NCBI RefSeq assembly: GCF_018614195.1
Contig: NZ_JAGGOT010000031.1
Coordinates: 50,465 to 114,464 of the forward strand
DNA: 64,000 bases
Origin: Streptomyces sp. ISL-43
GTDB taxonomy: Bacteria > Actinomycetota > Actinomycetes > Streptomycetales > Streptomycetaceae
Reading direction: 5' to 3'
In this document: positions 57,069 through 63,940 of the stretch, in pieces
Position numbering within the stretch: position 1 is the first letter of the stretch
Layout: every line of letters starts with the position of its first letter
Translations under genes and position numbers: made by a program
The notes under the pieces: model-generated
What the model saw: the letters and a program-made list of their open reading frames with translations, nothing else
What the model was told of the DNA's origin: nothing
The model's database searches: none

Positions 57069-57587
57069 ATGACGAGGGACGGCATCGATGGCGAGGCGCC
57101 CACGCTGGACCAGGCCAGGCGGCAGGTCGAGCACTACGGACTGGAGGTCGATCCGCAGGCGGTGCTGGTCGCGGTGCGGCTGATCTCGGCGGGCGCGAGG
57201 GTCGGCCGGGCGGCCGAGGCGCACTTTGCCAGGTTCGGCCTGTCGACGGGGCGCTACCGCCTGCTCGCCGACCTCGAAGACCACGGCGGGGAGAAATCCC
57301 CCTCGCGCCTTGCAGTCGACCTCGATGTCTCCAGGGCCACGGTCACCGGCCTGCTGGACGGCCTTGAGCGCGAGGGCCTGATCGCCCGCCGCCCGTCCGC
57401 GGAGGACGGCCGGGGCACGGTGGCCGTCCTGACCGCGCGCGGGGCGCAGCGCCTGCGCGACATGGCGTCCGAGCATTTCGGGCGGCTTGAGACGATGGTG
57501 GGCGGGCTTTCCGTCGAGGAGCGTGCGGTGTTCCTGGATCTGCTCGCCCGCGTCGTGCGCGGCAGTGCGGCCCTGGCCGCTGACTGA
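57069..57587 (+). CDS. MarR family transcriptional regulator
   Basis: 172 residues. MarR winged helix: AAEAHFARFGLSTGRYRLLA, DLEDHGGEKSPSRLAVDLDV, SRATVTGLLDGLEREGLIAR, RPSAEDGRGTVAVLTARGAQ. The first 30 residues precede the dimerisation helix. ATG 57069 lies straight behind an AT-rich promoter, without Shine-Dalgarno. First gene of a cassette with a membrane protein and an NmrA-like reductase; shared TTAG-N4-CTAA-like sites before it and before the next gene suggest it controls both. Confidence 0.9.
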   Translation: MTRDGIDGEAPTLDQARRQVEHYGLEVDPQAVLVAVRLISAGARVGRAAEAHFARFGLSTGRYRLLADLEDHGGEKSPSRLAVDLDVSRATVTGLLDGLEREGLIARRPSAEDGRGTVAVLTARGAQRLRDMASEHFGRLETMVGGLSVEERAVFLDLLARVVRGSAALAAD

Positions 57588-57606
57588 CCCGGCTCTCAGC
57601 TGGTTT

Positions 57607-57635
57607 GGCCCCGCCCTCCGGGTAGGGCCCTTTTT
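57607..57635 (+). terminator. Intrinsic terminator after marR
   Basis: GGCCCCGCCC / GGGTAGGGCC hairpin (imperfect, 5+3 bp arms) followed by C-TTTTT at 57630-57635. One of few T-tract terminators in this window. Confidence 0.65.
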
Positions 57636-57644
57636 GCGAGGCGA

Positions 57645-57665
57645 TAGTTAGCTGCCTAATTATAT
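57645..57665. promoter_or_regulatory. MarR operator TTAG-CTGC-CTAA
   Basis: GTTAGCTGCCTAATTATATT: palindrome TTAG-N4-CTAA at 57647-57658 next to an AT-rich -10-like TAATTATAT. It resembles the half site TTAGCCGCCATA in the marR promoter. Confidence 0.6.
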
Positions 57666-57735
57666 TGGCGGAGTGGGCCTGACGCCCCCCGCCCCAACCC
57701 TTCGCTTCCCTCACACGAACGAGAAAGAGGCCAGC

Positions 57736-58209
57736 ATGCCCGCAACGAAGGACACAACCAGCCGAAACCGGGCAGCCCCCCGGCTATCCCGGCCGTTCAC
57801 CCTGTGGCGCGAGGTGCTGACCGCCTACGCCGCCCCCGCGTTGATGGCCGGTACCGCCGGAGTCGTCACCGGGCAGCAGGACCTGGCCGTGGCCGCCTGC
57901 ACCTCCATCGCCGGCACCTCCGCCGTGGTGGCGTTCCTGGTGGGCACCTGGCTTCGGCACGGCGGGCAGCCCCAACGGTGGACCACCACCACGCCGCGCG
58001 TCGCCCTGACCGCCGCACTCGTCATCACCGCCGCCGGCGCGGCGGCCCTGCTGGGATGGTTCACCGCCCAATGGCTACCCGCCCACACCCCGATCCCCGC
58101 CACTCCGTGGCTGGAGCGCCTGCGCATCGACCTGCCCGTCTCCGCAGCCCTCGCCACCACCATCGTCACCCTGCGCTGGCGCAGCACCACCACGGCATCC
58201 CCGACATAG
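57736..58209 (+). CDS. Membrane protein, unknown function
   Basis: 157 residues, four hydrophobic segments: LTAYAAPALMAGTAGVV, VAACTSIAGTSAVVAFLVGT, VALTAALVITAAGAAALLGW, and VSAALATTIVTLRW. The N-terminus is hydrophilic and basic. I do not recognise a family; Streptomyces proteins of this type often accompany a MarR/TetR gene and a reductase. ATG 57736 preceded by AGAAAGAGG. Likely cotranscribed with the NmrA-like gene 100 nt on. Confidence 0.65.
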   Translation: MPATKDTTSRNRAAPRLSRPFTLWREVLTAYAAPALMAGTAGVVTGQQDLAVAACTSIAGTSAVVAFLVGTWLRHGGQPQRWTTTTPRVALTAALVITAAGAAALLGWFTAQWLPAHTPIPATPWLERLRIDLPVSAALATTIVTLRWRSTTTASPT

Positions 58210-58309
58210 CCCACCCCGGCACCGGGCCCACCCGCCCCACGAGCCCAAGCCCGACCGAGCCCACCCGGCAGCACCCGCCGCCGAGAAGTCGCCAAGGAAT
58301 GAGCAGACG

Positions 58310-59176
58310 ATGATCGTTGTCATGGGAGCGACCGGAGCAACCGGGAACGCCCTGCTCCACAGCCGCCTCACACTCGGCACCCCCGTCCGCGCACTGACCC
58401 GCACCCCGCACAGGCCGATCCCCGGCATAACCGGCGCACACCAACCGCCCGTCGAGGTTCAGTACGCCGACGCCACCGACCCCCACTCCCTGCGCACCGC
58501 CTTCAAGGGCGCCAGCCAGCTCTTCCTCGCCATGGCCAACAGCCCCGCACAGGTCGAACTCGAAACCCGCGTCATCGACATCGCCGCCCACGCCGGCATC
58601 GGACACATCGTCAAGATCTCCGCACCCGCCGCCGAACCCGACTCCCCGGTCATCATCTCCCGCGGACACCACGCCATCGAGGAACACCTGCGCGCCAGCG
58701 GTCTCACCCACACCATCCTGCGCCCCTACGCGTTCACCCAGAACCTCCTGCGCCTGGCCCCCGCCGTCGCCCAGGGCATCATCCTCGGCACGACGGGCGA
58801 CGCGCCCTGCAACTACATCGACTGCCGCGACATCGGCGACGTCGCCGCCGCCGCCCTCACCAGGCCCGACATCGCCGGCGGCACCTACACCCTGACCGGA
58901 CCCGAAGCCGTCTCCTACCCCACTCTCGCCTCACGACTGACCACCCTGACCGGCAATCAGATCCGCTACGTCAACCTCACCCCGGACGAACTGCGCGACA
59001 ACCTCATCCACAACGCCCACATGCCCACCTGGCTCGCCGACCACGTGACGGAGATCCAACAACTCGCCATTACCCGACCCGAAACCCCCACCACCACCGT
59101 CATCGACATCCTCGGCCGCCCGCCCCGCACTCTCGACGCCTTCCTGCACGAACACCACGCCCACTTCCGCCGATAA
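58310..59176 (+). CDS. NmrA-like NAD(P)-binding protein (atypical SDR)
   Basis: 288 residues. MIVVMGATGATGNALLHSRL gives the NAD(P) motif GATGATG; then RALTRTP, VEVQYADATDPHSLRTAFKG, QLFLAMANSP, HIVKISAPAAEPDSPVIISR, EEHLRASGLTHTILRPYAFT and a C-terminal YPTLASRLTTLTGNQIRYVN. The SDR catalytic Tyr-x3-Lys is not evident, as is normal in NmrA/QOR2-like members, which sense or reduce quinones. ATG 58310, GGAATGAGC upstream. Last gene of the MarR cassette. Confidence 0.88.
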   Translation: MIVVMGATGATGNALLHSRLTLGTPVRALTRTPHRPIPGITGAHQPPVEVQYADATDPHSLRTAFKGASQLFLAMANSPAQVELETRVIDIAAHAGIGHIVKISAPAAEPDSPVIISRGHHAIEEHLRASGLTHTILRPYAFTQNLLRLAPAVAQGIILGTTGDAPCNYIDCRDIGDVAAAALTRPDIAGGTYTLTGPEAVSYPTLASRLTTLTGNQIRYVNLTPDELRDNLIHNAHMPTWLADHVTEIQQLAITRPETPTTTVIDILGRPPRTLDAFLHEHHAHFRR

Positions 59177-59750
59177 GACGCCGCCTCAAGCCTGGTCACG
59201 AAACTGCGAACCGTCCCGCCGCACAAGGCAGATGATCAGTCCTCGGCTCGGCGGTGGGCGAAGCGGGTGAATCTCCGCCCGGCCGGGCACACGTGGAGCC
59301 GATACGCCGCTGGAGATCACATACGGTCACCGGCCGGTTGGGTTCCGCGGGGAACTGGTGAAAGTTGAATACGAGAGCCCACCAGTAAACGCCGTACCAC
59401 CATGCTGTGCGGCGGACAGCACAGTCACGTGCGGGGCACACGGCCTGAGGGGGACGGACTGCTGCCCACGCTGCCGGCCTCCAGGAGCGGCTCAGGCCTC
59501 GATCGGATCATGGTCATAGGCCTTGGGAGACCTGTTGGTGGGGAGGAAGCCGCGGCAAACCACCCGGCACGCGGTGGTGACCGTCGCCGAATCGGATTCT
59601 CTGTCCTCATCAGGCGGCGGCCTCACCACGCAAGGCCTGATCTGCACAGTGGGAAGTGATCTTGATGCCCATGGGAACGATCACGTGATCGAACCAGAGA
59701 ACCAGCCGGTCAGAGGATTCCGTCGGTTGGCCACAAAGGTCGAAAGACCG
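59177..59750. other. 574-nt stretch without recognisable gene
   Basis: After the NmrA-like gene. Short open frames on both strands have no family-like motifs and mixed composition. GC is somewhat lower than in the flanking core. Likely scrambled remnants at the right end of the island. CACAAAGGTCGAAAGACCG at 59732-59750 resembles the sequence following the tRNA (ACACAAAGGTC at 51218-51228). Confidence 0.5.
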
Positions 59751-59781
59751 TCTGGCCCCCTGCGAACAGCAGGGGGCCAGA
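59751..59781. terminator. 31-nt hairpin (right copy)
   Basis: TCTGGCCCCCTGCG-AAC-AGCAGGGGGCCAGA: 13-bp arms, identical to the copy at 51301-51331 except in the loop region, followed by CTTGTTTTC. It terminates the convergent region before the agmatine deiminase remnant. Confidence 0.85.
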
Positions 59782-59803
59782 CTTGTTTTCGGGCTGATGG
59801 CCG

Positions 59804-60709
59804 TTACGGGACCGGCTGCTGCTGGGTGACGCAGTGGATGCCGCCGCCGCCCGCGCCGAGGTTGTCGATGTCGAGCTGCTCGATCACCCGGCCCGGGAAG
59901 GCCCGCTGGAGGGTGGTCCTGGCCGCCGCGTCCGCGCCGCTGTCACCGAACTGCGGGGCGATGACGGCGCCGTTGCACACGTAGTAGTTGGCGTAGGAGC
60001 CCACGAAGTCGCGGCTGCGGGAGCGGATCTTGTCGTAGTCCGGGCCCTGCAGTTTGGTGACCGCGACCGGGTGGCCCTGGGCGTTGATGGCGGTGGACAG
60101 GATCTGGTATTGCTGGCGCGCGTCGTTCGACCAGGCGTCGGTGTCCTTCGCGAGCGGCATTTGTACGAGTCCCGACCCCTCGGCGAGGAACCGGGACGTC
60201 GCGTCGACGTGGTCGTCGGTGATGTCCCGGCCGAGGACGCCCTTGAACCAGACGACCTCGGAGGCGCCGAACGCGGCGCACATGGCCGCTTCCAGCTGCG
60301 CCTGGCTGACGCCCGGGTTGCGGTTCGGGTGCAGCAGGCACTGCTCGGTGGTGATCAGGGTGCCCTCGCCGTCGACGGTGATCGCGCCGCCCTCGAGGAT
60401 CATCCGCGAGTCGATCCGGTCCACGCCGAAGTGCTCCAGCAGGGCCGCGGCGATCTTGTCGTCGGTGTCGTACGGGAAGTGCTTGCCGCCCCAGGCGTCG
60501 AAGCGGAAGTCCACGCCGGCCCGCTGCCCGTCCGGGCCGAGGACGAAGATCGGCCCGGAATCCCGGAACCAGGAGTCGTCCAGCGGCAGCTCGATCACCT
60601 CGACGCCCGCCCCGCACAGCGCGCGGGCCTCGTCGCCGCCTGCCGGGCAGGGTGACCATGGCCGGCTCGAAGGCGGAGATCGCGGCGGCGACCTGGGCGT
60701 ACTCGGCCT
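59804..60709 (-). pseudogene. Agmatine deiminase, 5'-truncated and frameshifted
   Basis: The frame from about 60610 to the stop at 59804 reads as a good agmatine deiminase: LPLDDSWFRDSGPIFVLGPD, MILEGGAITVDGEGTLITTE, CLLHPNRNP, DDHVDATSRFLAEG and the catalytic-Cys end GGGGIHCVTQQQPVP. Upstream, the sequence FKAEYAQVAAAISAFEPAMV-TL continues in another frame: one extra G near 60640 breaks it (CTGCCCGGCAGG). The first ~40 codons, with the start, are missing; a promoter-like TTGACTGAATTTTCA abuts the gene interior at 60710-60724. The enzyme would convert agmatine to N-carbamoylputrescine; this copy should be dead. Confidence 0.85.
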
Positions 60710-60724
60710 TGAAAATTCAGTCAA
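60710..60724. repeat. 15-bp copy of the operator at 63070 (TGAAAATTCAGTCAA)
   Basis: Identical to 63070-63084. At 63066-63083 the same bases form part of a full palindrome, TGACTGAA-AA-TTCAGTCA; here the left arm is lost and the sequence is joined directly to the middle of the agmatine deiminase gene, marking a rearrangement point. Confidence 0.85.
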
Positions 60725-60859
60725 CCATTCTGGCCAAGCTGATGCGGAATTGGCCACACCGGGCGGGTCGGGGCGGTCCGGTGCTCGCACTTCAGTCGGG
60801 GGTGGGCGGGATCGGGCTTGCGAATGCGCTTGATCACGACATCCCGCCGGGATCGAGCT

Positions 60860-60877
60860 CCTGACGTTACGGTCAGG
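60860..60877. promoter_or_regulatory. Dyad CCTGAC-N6-GTCAGG before the first TetR gene
   Basis: Perfect 6-bp arms around GTTACG, 43 nt in front of the GTG at 60920. TAGAGT at 60906-60911 could be a -10 giving a leaderless transcript. Likely operator for autoregulation. Confidence 0.5.
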
Positions 60878-60919
60878 AAAAGCCCCAGGTAACGGACCCG
60901 GCGGGTAGAGTGACCCCTC

Positions 60920-61492
60920 GTGTCAGACCGTCGAACCGAAATACTCAGGGCCGCCACGCGAGTCATCGCGCGACGCGGCGTGCGCGGGCTCCGCGTGGGG
61001 GAGCTGGCAGCCGAAGCGGGTGTGTCCACCTCGCTGATCTATTACCACTTCACCGACCGCGCCGGGATCCTGCGCCGGACCCTGGAGTTCATCAGCGACC
61101 GCGCCGGGCGCTACACCGCCGAGCGCGAAGCCGGCCCGGACGTCCCCGTGAGCCCCCGCGACGAACTGACGCAGGCCTTGCTGCTCGAACTCCAGGACAC
61201 CCCGGAGGTCCGGGAGAACAGCACGGCCTGGGGCGAGCTGCGAGCCAGCGCCGTCTTCGACCCCGATCTGCGCGAGGACGTGGCCAAGGCCACGCACAGC
61301 TGGGTCCACGAGATCTCCTACCTCCTCGCCCAGGCCCGGCCCACCGGCACGGCTCCCGAGCACGCGGCCGCCGCCGAACGCCTGACGGCCCTCCTCGAAG
61401 GCCTCAGCGTCCGGTGGCTCAGCGGCTCGCTGCCCTTGGAGCACGCGCGTCGGCTCCTCGCCGACGCGATCGACGGGGAACTGGCCACCTAA
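60920..61492 (+). CDS. TetR/AcrR family regulator (first paralogue)
   Basis: 190 residues. HTH: ILRAATRVIARRGVRGLRVG, ELAAEAGVSTSLIYYHFTDR, AGILRRTLEFI. The C-terminal region (RENSTAWGELRASAVFDPDL) is nearly the same as in the TetR gene at 63181-63738, so these are paralogues flanking a decayed agmatine deiminase locus. GTG 60920, no Shine-Dalgarno, consistent with leaderless expression. In related actinomycetes such a TetR lies next to agmatine deiminase, so polyamine control is a reasonable guess. Confidence 0.9.
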   Translation: MSDRRTEILRAATRVIARRGVRGLRVGELAAEAGVSTSLIYYHFTDRAGILRRTLEFISDRAGRYTAEREAGPDVPVSPRDELTQALLLELQDTPEVRENSTAWGELRASAVFDPDLREDVAKATHSWVHEISYLLAQARPTGTAPEHAAAAERLTALLEGLSVRWLSGSLPLEHARRLLADAIDGELAT

Positions 61493-61502
61493 GCTGCGGA
61501 TC

Positions 61503-62234
61503 ATGGACCAGGAGACGACCGGCACGGCCGCCGAGACCGTCACGGCTGCCGAGCGCGCGGATCCGGTGATCGCCGAGCGAGCGGGGCTGGTGATCGACGA
61601 GCCCGCGGCTCCGGTAATCGACGAGCGAGCGGAGCTGGTGCTCGCCGAGCCCACAACTCCGGTGATCCTCGACGCCCTGGAGCTCGCGGCCGACCCGGAA
61701 CGAGCGGCCCGGTTCGCCGCTGCGGCGCACCGGATCCTGGCCGAGCTGGTGGCCGGGGGAGCCGCGCTGGGCTGGGTCGCACCCCCCGCACCGGAGGAGG
61801 TGGCGGGCCTCCTCGAAGGAGTCGTGGCCGCCGCAGGGGCCGGGGACGCGGGTCTGCGCGCCGCCTATCTCGGCCGCCGGCTCGTCGGGTTGGGGTACTG
61901 GCAGCGCTACGCCCGCCCGACGCACCGGCCGCACGCCGACCTGGAGAAGATCGCGGTCGACGCCGCGGCCCACGGCCGAGGCGTCGGGCGGGCGCTGACC
62001 ACCGCCCTGATCGAGGATGCCCGGACGGCCGGGATCGAGGTCCTCACACTGGACGCGCGCGGTGACAACACCCGTGCCCTGCGGCTCTACACCGCCCTGG
62101 GCTTCACCGAGTACGGGCGGCTGCCCGACTTCGTGGCCGTCGGCGAACGCCGGTACGACAAGGTGTTCTGCATGTTGGACTTCCGCGGCGGTCCCAGGCT
62201 CGCGCGGTCGCGAGTCCGGGGAAGTCGGCGGTGA
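61503..62234 (+). CDS. GNAT family N-acetyltransferase with N-terminal tandem repeat
   Basis: 243 residues. The GNAT core lies at about 115-225: AYLGRRLVGLGYWQRYARPT, ADLEKIAVDAAAHGRGVGRA (motif A with the acetyl-CoA loop R-G-x-G-x-A-like GRGVGRA), LTLDARGDNTRALRLYTALG, FTEYGRLPDFVAVGERRYDK. Residues 18-58 are a degenerate 10-11-residue repeat (ADPVIAERAG, LVIDEPAA, PVIDERAE, LVLAEPTT, PVILDALE). The C-terminal GPRLARSRVRGSRR may come from a fused flanking sequence. ATG 61503 lies 11 nt after the TetR stop, so probably one operon. Confidence 0.85.
   Translation: MDQETTGTAAETVTAAERADPVIAERAGLVIDEPAAPVIDERAELVLAEPTTPVILDALELAADPERAARFAAAAHRILAELVAGGAALGWVAPPAPEEVAGLLEGVVAAAGAGDAGLRAAYLGRRLVGLGYWQRYARPTHRPHADLEKIAVDAAAHGRGVGRALTTALIEDARTAGIEVLTLDARGDNTRALRLYTALGFTEYGRLPDFVAVGERRYDKVFCMLDFRGGPRLARSRVRGSRR
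61556..61675. repeat. ~30-bp degenerate coding repeat in the GNAT gene
   Basis: GGTGATCGCCGAGCGAGCGG, GGTGATCGACGAGCCCGCGG, GGTAATCGACGAGCGAGCGG and GGTGCTCGCCGAGCCCACAA recur with about 30-bp spacing and encode the V-I-x-E-x-A repeats of the acetyltransferase leader. Confidence 0.7.
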
Positions 62235-62421
62235 TGGCGCGGGATGCCGCATAGCCTTCGCTGTCGGTGGGGACGGTGAAGCTGGTGCGGTTGTCGGGGA
62301 AGACCGCTGCGGCGGTGCTCGATCTCACGCAGAGTAATCAGCCACGTTTCACGCAAGGCCCGTAGCGGCTCCTATTCGCAGCCTGGGCCGCGCCTCGCGC
62401 ACTCGGGGATAATTGGGCGAT

Positions 62422-62860
62422 ATGAGCCTTACGTTCTTCGACGACAGGCGTCTGGCGTGTGACCTCTATGCCGCGGCGAGCCAGAACACCGGCCCCGAAC
62501 AGGTCGGAGCAGGGATCTCGCGCGTGCTCGCCCCCATCGTGGCCCACGACGCGCTGGGCAGTTTCAGTTTCTGGCACCGGTACGACCCCGCGCTGGTCAG
62601 AGAGCTCGTCATGCACCGGCATCTGGGGAGTGACCCGCAGCGGTCGGCGATTCCGACTCCTGCGGACCCCGGCTGTCGTCGTGGGCGCGGACACTGACAG
62701 GTCGCCCTTGCCCGACCCGCGTGGGCGGGACATTCTCACCGCCCACGGGGCGAGTTCCGAGCTGCGTCTGCTCCTCCAGGACAGGCGCGGCGTGTGGGGG
62801 GCTCTCGGGCTCCTCCGCTGCGAAGGTGCCGTGCCGTTCAGCCGTGATGGTCCGCGTGGA
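62422..62860 (+). pseudogene. LuxR-type regulator N-terminal fragment, frameshifted
   Basis: Starts at ATG 62422: FFDDRRLACDLYAAASQNTG, HDALGSFSFWHRYDPALVRE as in N-terminal sensing domains of streptomycete LuxR proteins. The frame breaks near 62640-62660; the continuation in another frame, VVVGADTDRSPLPDPRGRDI, SELRLLLQDRRGVWGALGLL, RCEGAVPFSRD, keeps the family pattern. The rest, including the LuxR HTH, is absent. The 187 nt before it (62235-62421) hold no gene I recognise. Confidence 0.65.
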
Positions 62861-63008
62861 AGACGTCGTCCCGGTCCTCCCGCCGGCGCGGCAGCGTCGT
62901 CCGTCGTCCGCCGTCCGGGGTCCCGCCGAGGCCGCCGAACCCAGCACGGCTCCCGCCCCCGAGGAGCCGGCCGAAGAGGGAGCGGCTGGTCCCGGGAGAG
63001 TCGCTCAT
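62838..63008 (-). pseudogene. Possible 5' fragment (Tat-like leader) of agmatine deiminase
   Basis: 56 codons from ATG 63008, with GGAGA 8 nt upstream and a full promoter/operator further up. The product, MSDSPGTSRSLFGRLLGGGS... ending FHADHHG, looks like a leader of the SRRSLFGRLLGAGS kind that begins some Streptomyces agmatine deiminases, with R changed to S in the twin-Arg position. The frame ends after the leader. Together with the 5'-truncated gene at 59804-60709 it suggests the locus was split by the ~2.1-kb segment between. Tentative. Confidence 0.4.
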
Positions 63009-63055
63009 CGGTATGTCTCCAGATCGGGTGGGGTGCCGGTCCCGGCCATGACCCG

Positions 63056-63084
63056 ACTCTGTCGCTGACTGAAAATTCAGTCAA
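63056..63084 (-). promoter_or_regulatory. Promoter with palindromic operator TGACTGAA-AA-TTCAGTCA
   Basis: Minus strand: TTGACT (63084-63079), 17 nt, CAGAGT (63061-63056). The 18-bp perfect palindrome at 63066-63083 covers the -35 and spacer, a textbook place for a TetR-type repressor. The likely regulator is encoded next to it at 63181. Confidence 0.75.
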
Positions 63085-63180
63085 GACCTGAGGCGTGCGG
63101 AACCCCAGGGGGAAGGGGTGCTGTACGCGGCCTGGACCGATCCGGGTCCGGGCCGGCGGCCCCGGCCCGCGGGGCCGCGA

Positions 63181-63738
63181 TCAGGTCCGGGCGAGGCGGT
63201 CCAGCTCGGCGGCGATGGCCGACACCATCAGCTCGCGGGCGTGCGCGAGGGGCAGGCTGCCGCTGAGCCAGCGCGAGCTGAGGCCCTCCACCAGGGCCGT
63301 CAGCCGCTCGGCGGTGCCGGCGAGCGCGGCGGCCCCGGCCATGGGCCGGACGCGGCCGAGCAGCTCGCCCACTTCCTGGACCCAGACGAGGGTGGCCCGC
63401 GCGAGGTCTTCCCGCAGGTCGGGGTCGAACACCGCGCTGGCCCGGAGCTCTCCCCAGGCCGTGCTGTTCTCCCGTACGCCGGGGTCGTCCTGGAACTCCA
63501 GGAGGAGGGTCTGCGCCAGCTCGCCCAGGGCGTCGAGCGGCGGATCGCCGGGATCCCGCTCGGTGGTGTACCGACCGGCGCGGTCGTTGATGAACTCCAG
63601 GGTCGCGCGCAGGATGCCCGCGCGGTCCTTGAAGTGGTAATAGATCAACGCCGTGGACACGCCCGCCTCGGCGGCGAGCTCCTCCACGCGCAGGCCTCGG
63701 ACGCCGCGCCGGGCGATGACCCGCGCGGCCTCTTCCAT
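63181..63738 (-). CDS. TetR/AcrR family regulator (second paralogue), possibly 5'-truncated
   Basis: 185 residues from ATG 63738: MEEAARVIARRGVRGLRVEE, LAAEAGVSTALIYYHFKDRA, RENSTAWGELRASAVFDPDL. It aligns without gaps for most of its length to the TetR at 60920, but the first 9-10 residues of helix 1 are missing: upstream in frame reads GIPCEDQR with no start codon before a large palindrome (63760-63874). AAAGG touches the ATG, a poor spacing. The gene may be cut at its 5' end by the palindrome. Candidate repressor of the promoter at 63056-63084. Confidence 0.85.
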   Translation of the reverse strand: MEEAARVIARRGVRGLRVEELAAEAGVSTALIYYHFKDRAGILRATLEFINDRAGRYTTERDPGDPPLDALGELAQTLLLEFQDDPGVRENSTAWGELRASAVFDPDLREDLARATLVWVQEVGELLGRVRPMAGAAALAGTAERLTALVEGLSSRWLSGSLPLAHARELMVSAIAAELDRLART

Positions 63739-63759
63739 CCTTTGGTCTTCGCAGGGAAT

Positions 63760-63874
63760 CCCGGCCTTTAGGCCAAGGCCGTGAAGTTAAGGGCTGATCG
63801 GCTCTGTCAACATCAACATCCTGTTGACAGAGCCGATCAGCCCTTAACTTCATGGCCTTGTCCTTTAGGCCGGG
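63760..63874. mobile_element. Large palindrome (37-bp arms, one mismatch) with IS-end motif GTGAAGTTAAGGG
   Basis: Left arm 63775-63811 and right arm 63823-63859 are inverse copies with one mismatch (CAC/CAT), loop ATCAACATCCT. The outer CCCGGCC (63760) and GGCCGGG (63874) also pair. GTGAAGTTAAGGG in the arm differs by one base from GCGAAGTTAAGGG at the left end of the IS4-family remnant (56035). It looks like a MITE or two IS ends joined head to head; it abuts the TetR 5' end. Confidence 0.65.
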
Positions 63875-63891
63875 AGGGAATGCGCTCCCGA

Positions 63892-63926
63892 GGGCGCAGG
63901 CGCGGAGCGCCGGAGTGCTCTGCGCC
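63892..63926. other. Imperfect hairpin beside the IS200/IS605 gene
   Basis: GGCGCAG (63892-63898) and CTGCGCC (63920-63926) pair around GCGGAGCGCCGGAGTGCT. IS200/IS605 elements have such subterminal hairpins next to the transposase end. No gene between 63739 and 63940. Confidence 0.45.
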
Positions 63927-63940
63927 TCCTTCGGTGACGG

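Noticed and set aside
59700..59760. Classical attR as a copy of the tRNA-Leu 3' end
   Set aside because: I could not find the T-arm or acceptor sequence of the tRNA repeated at the right end; only CACAAAGGTC and the hairpin recur, both downstream of the tRNA.
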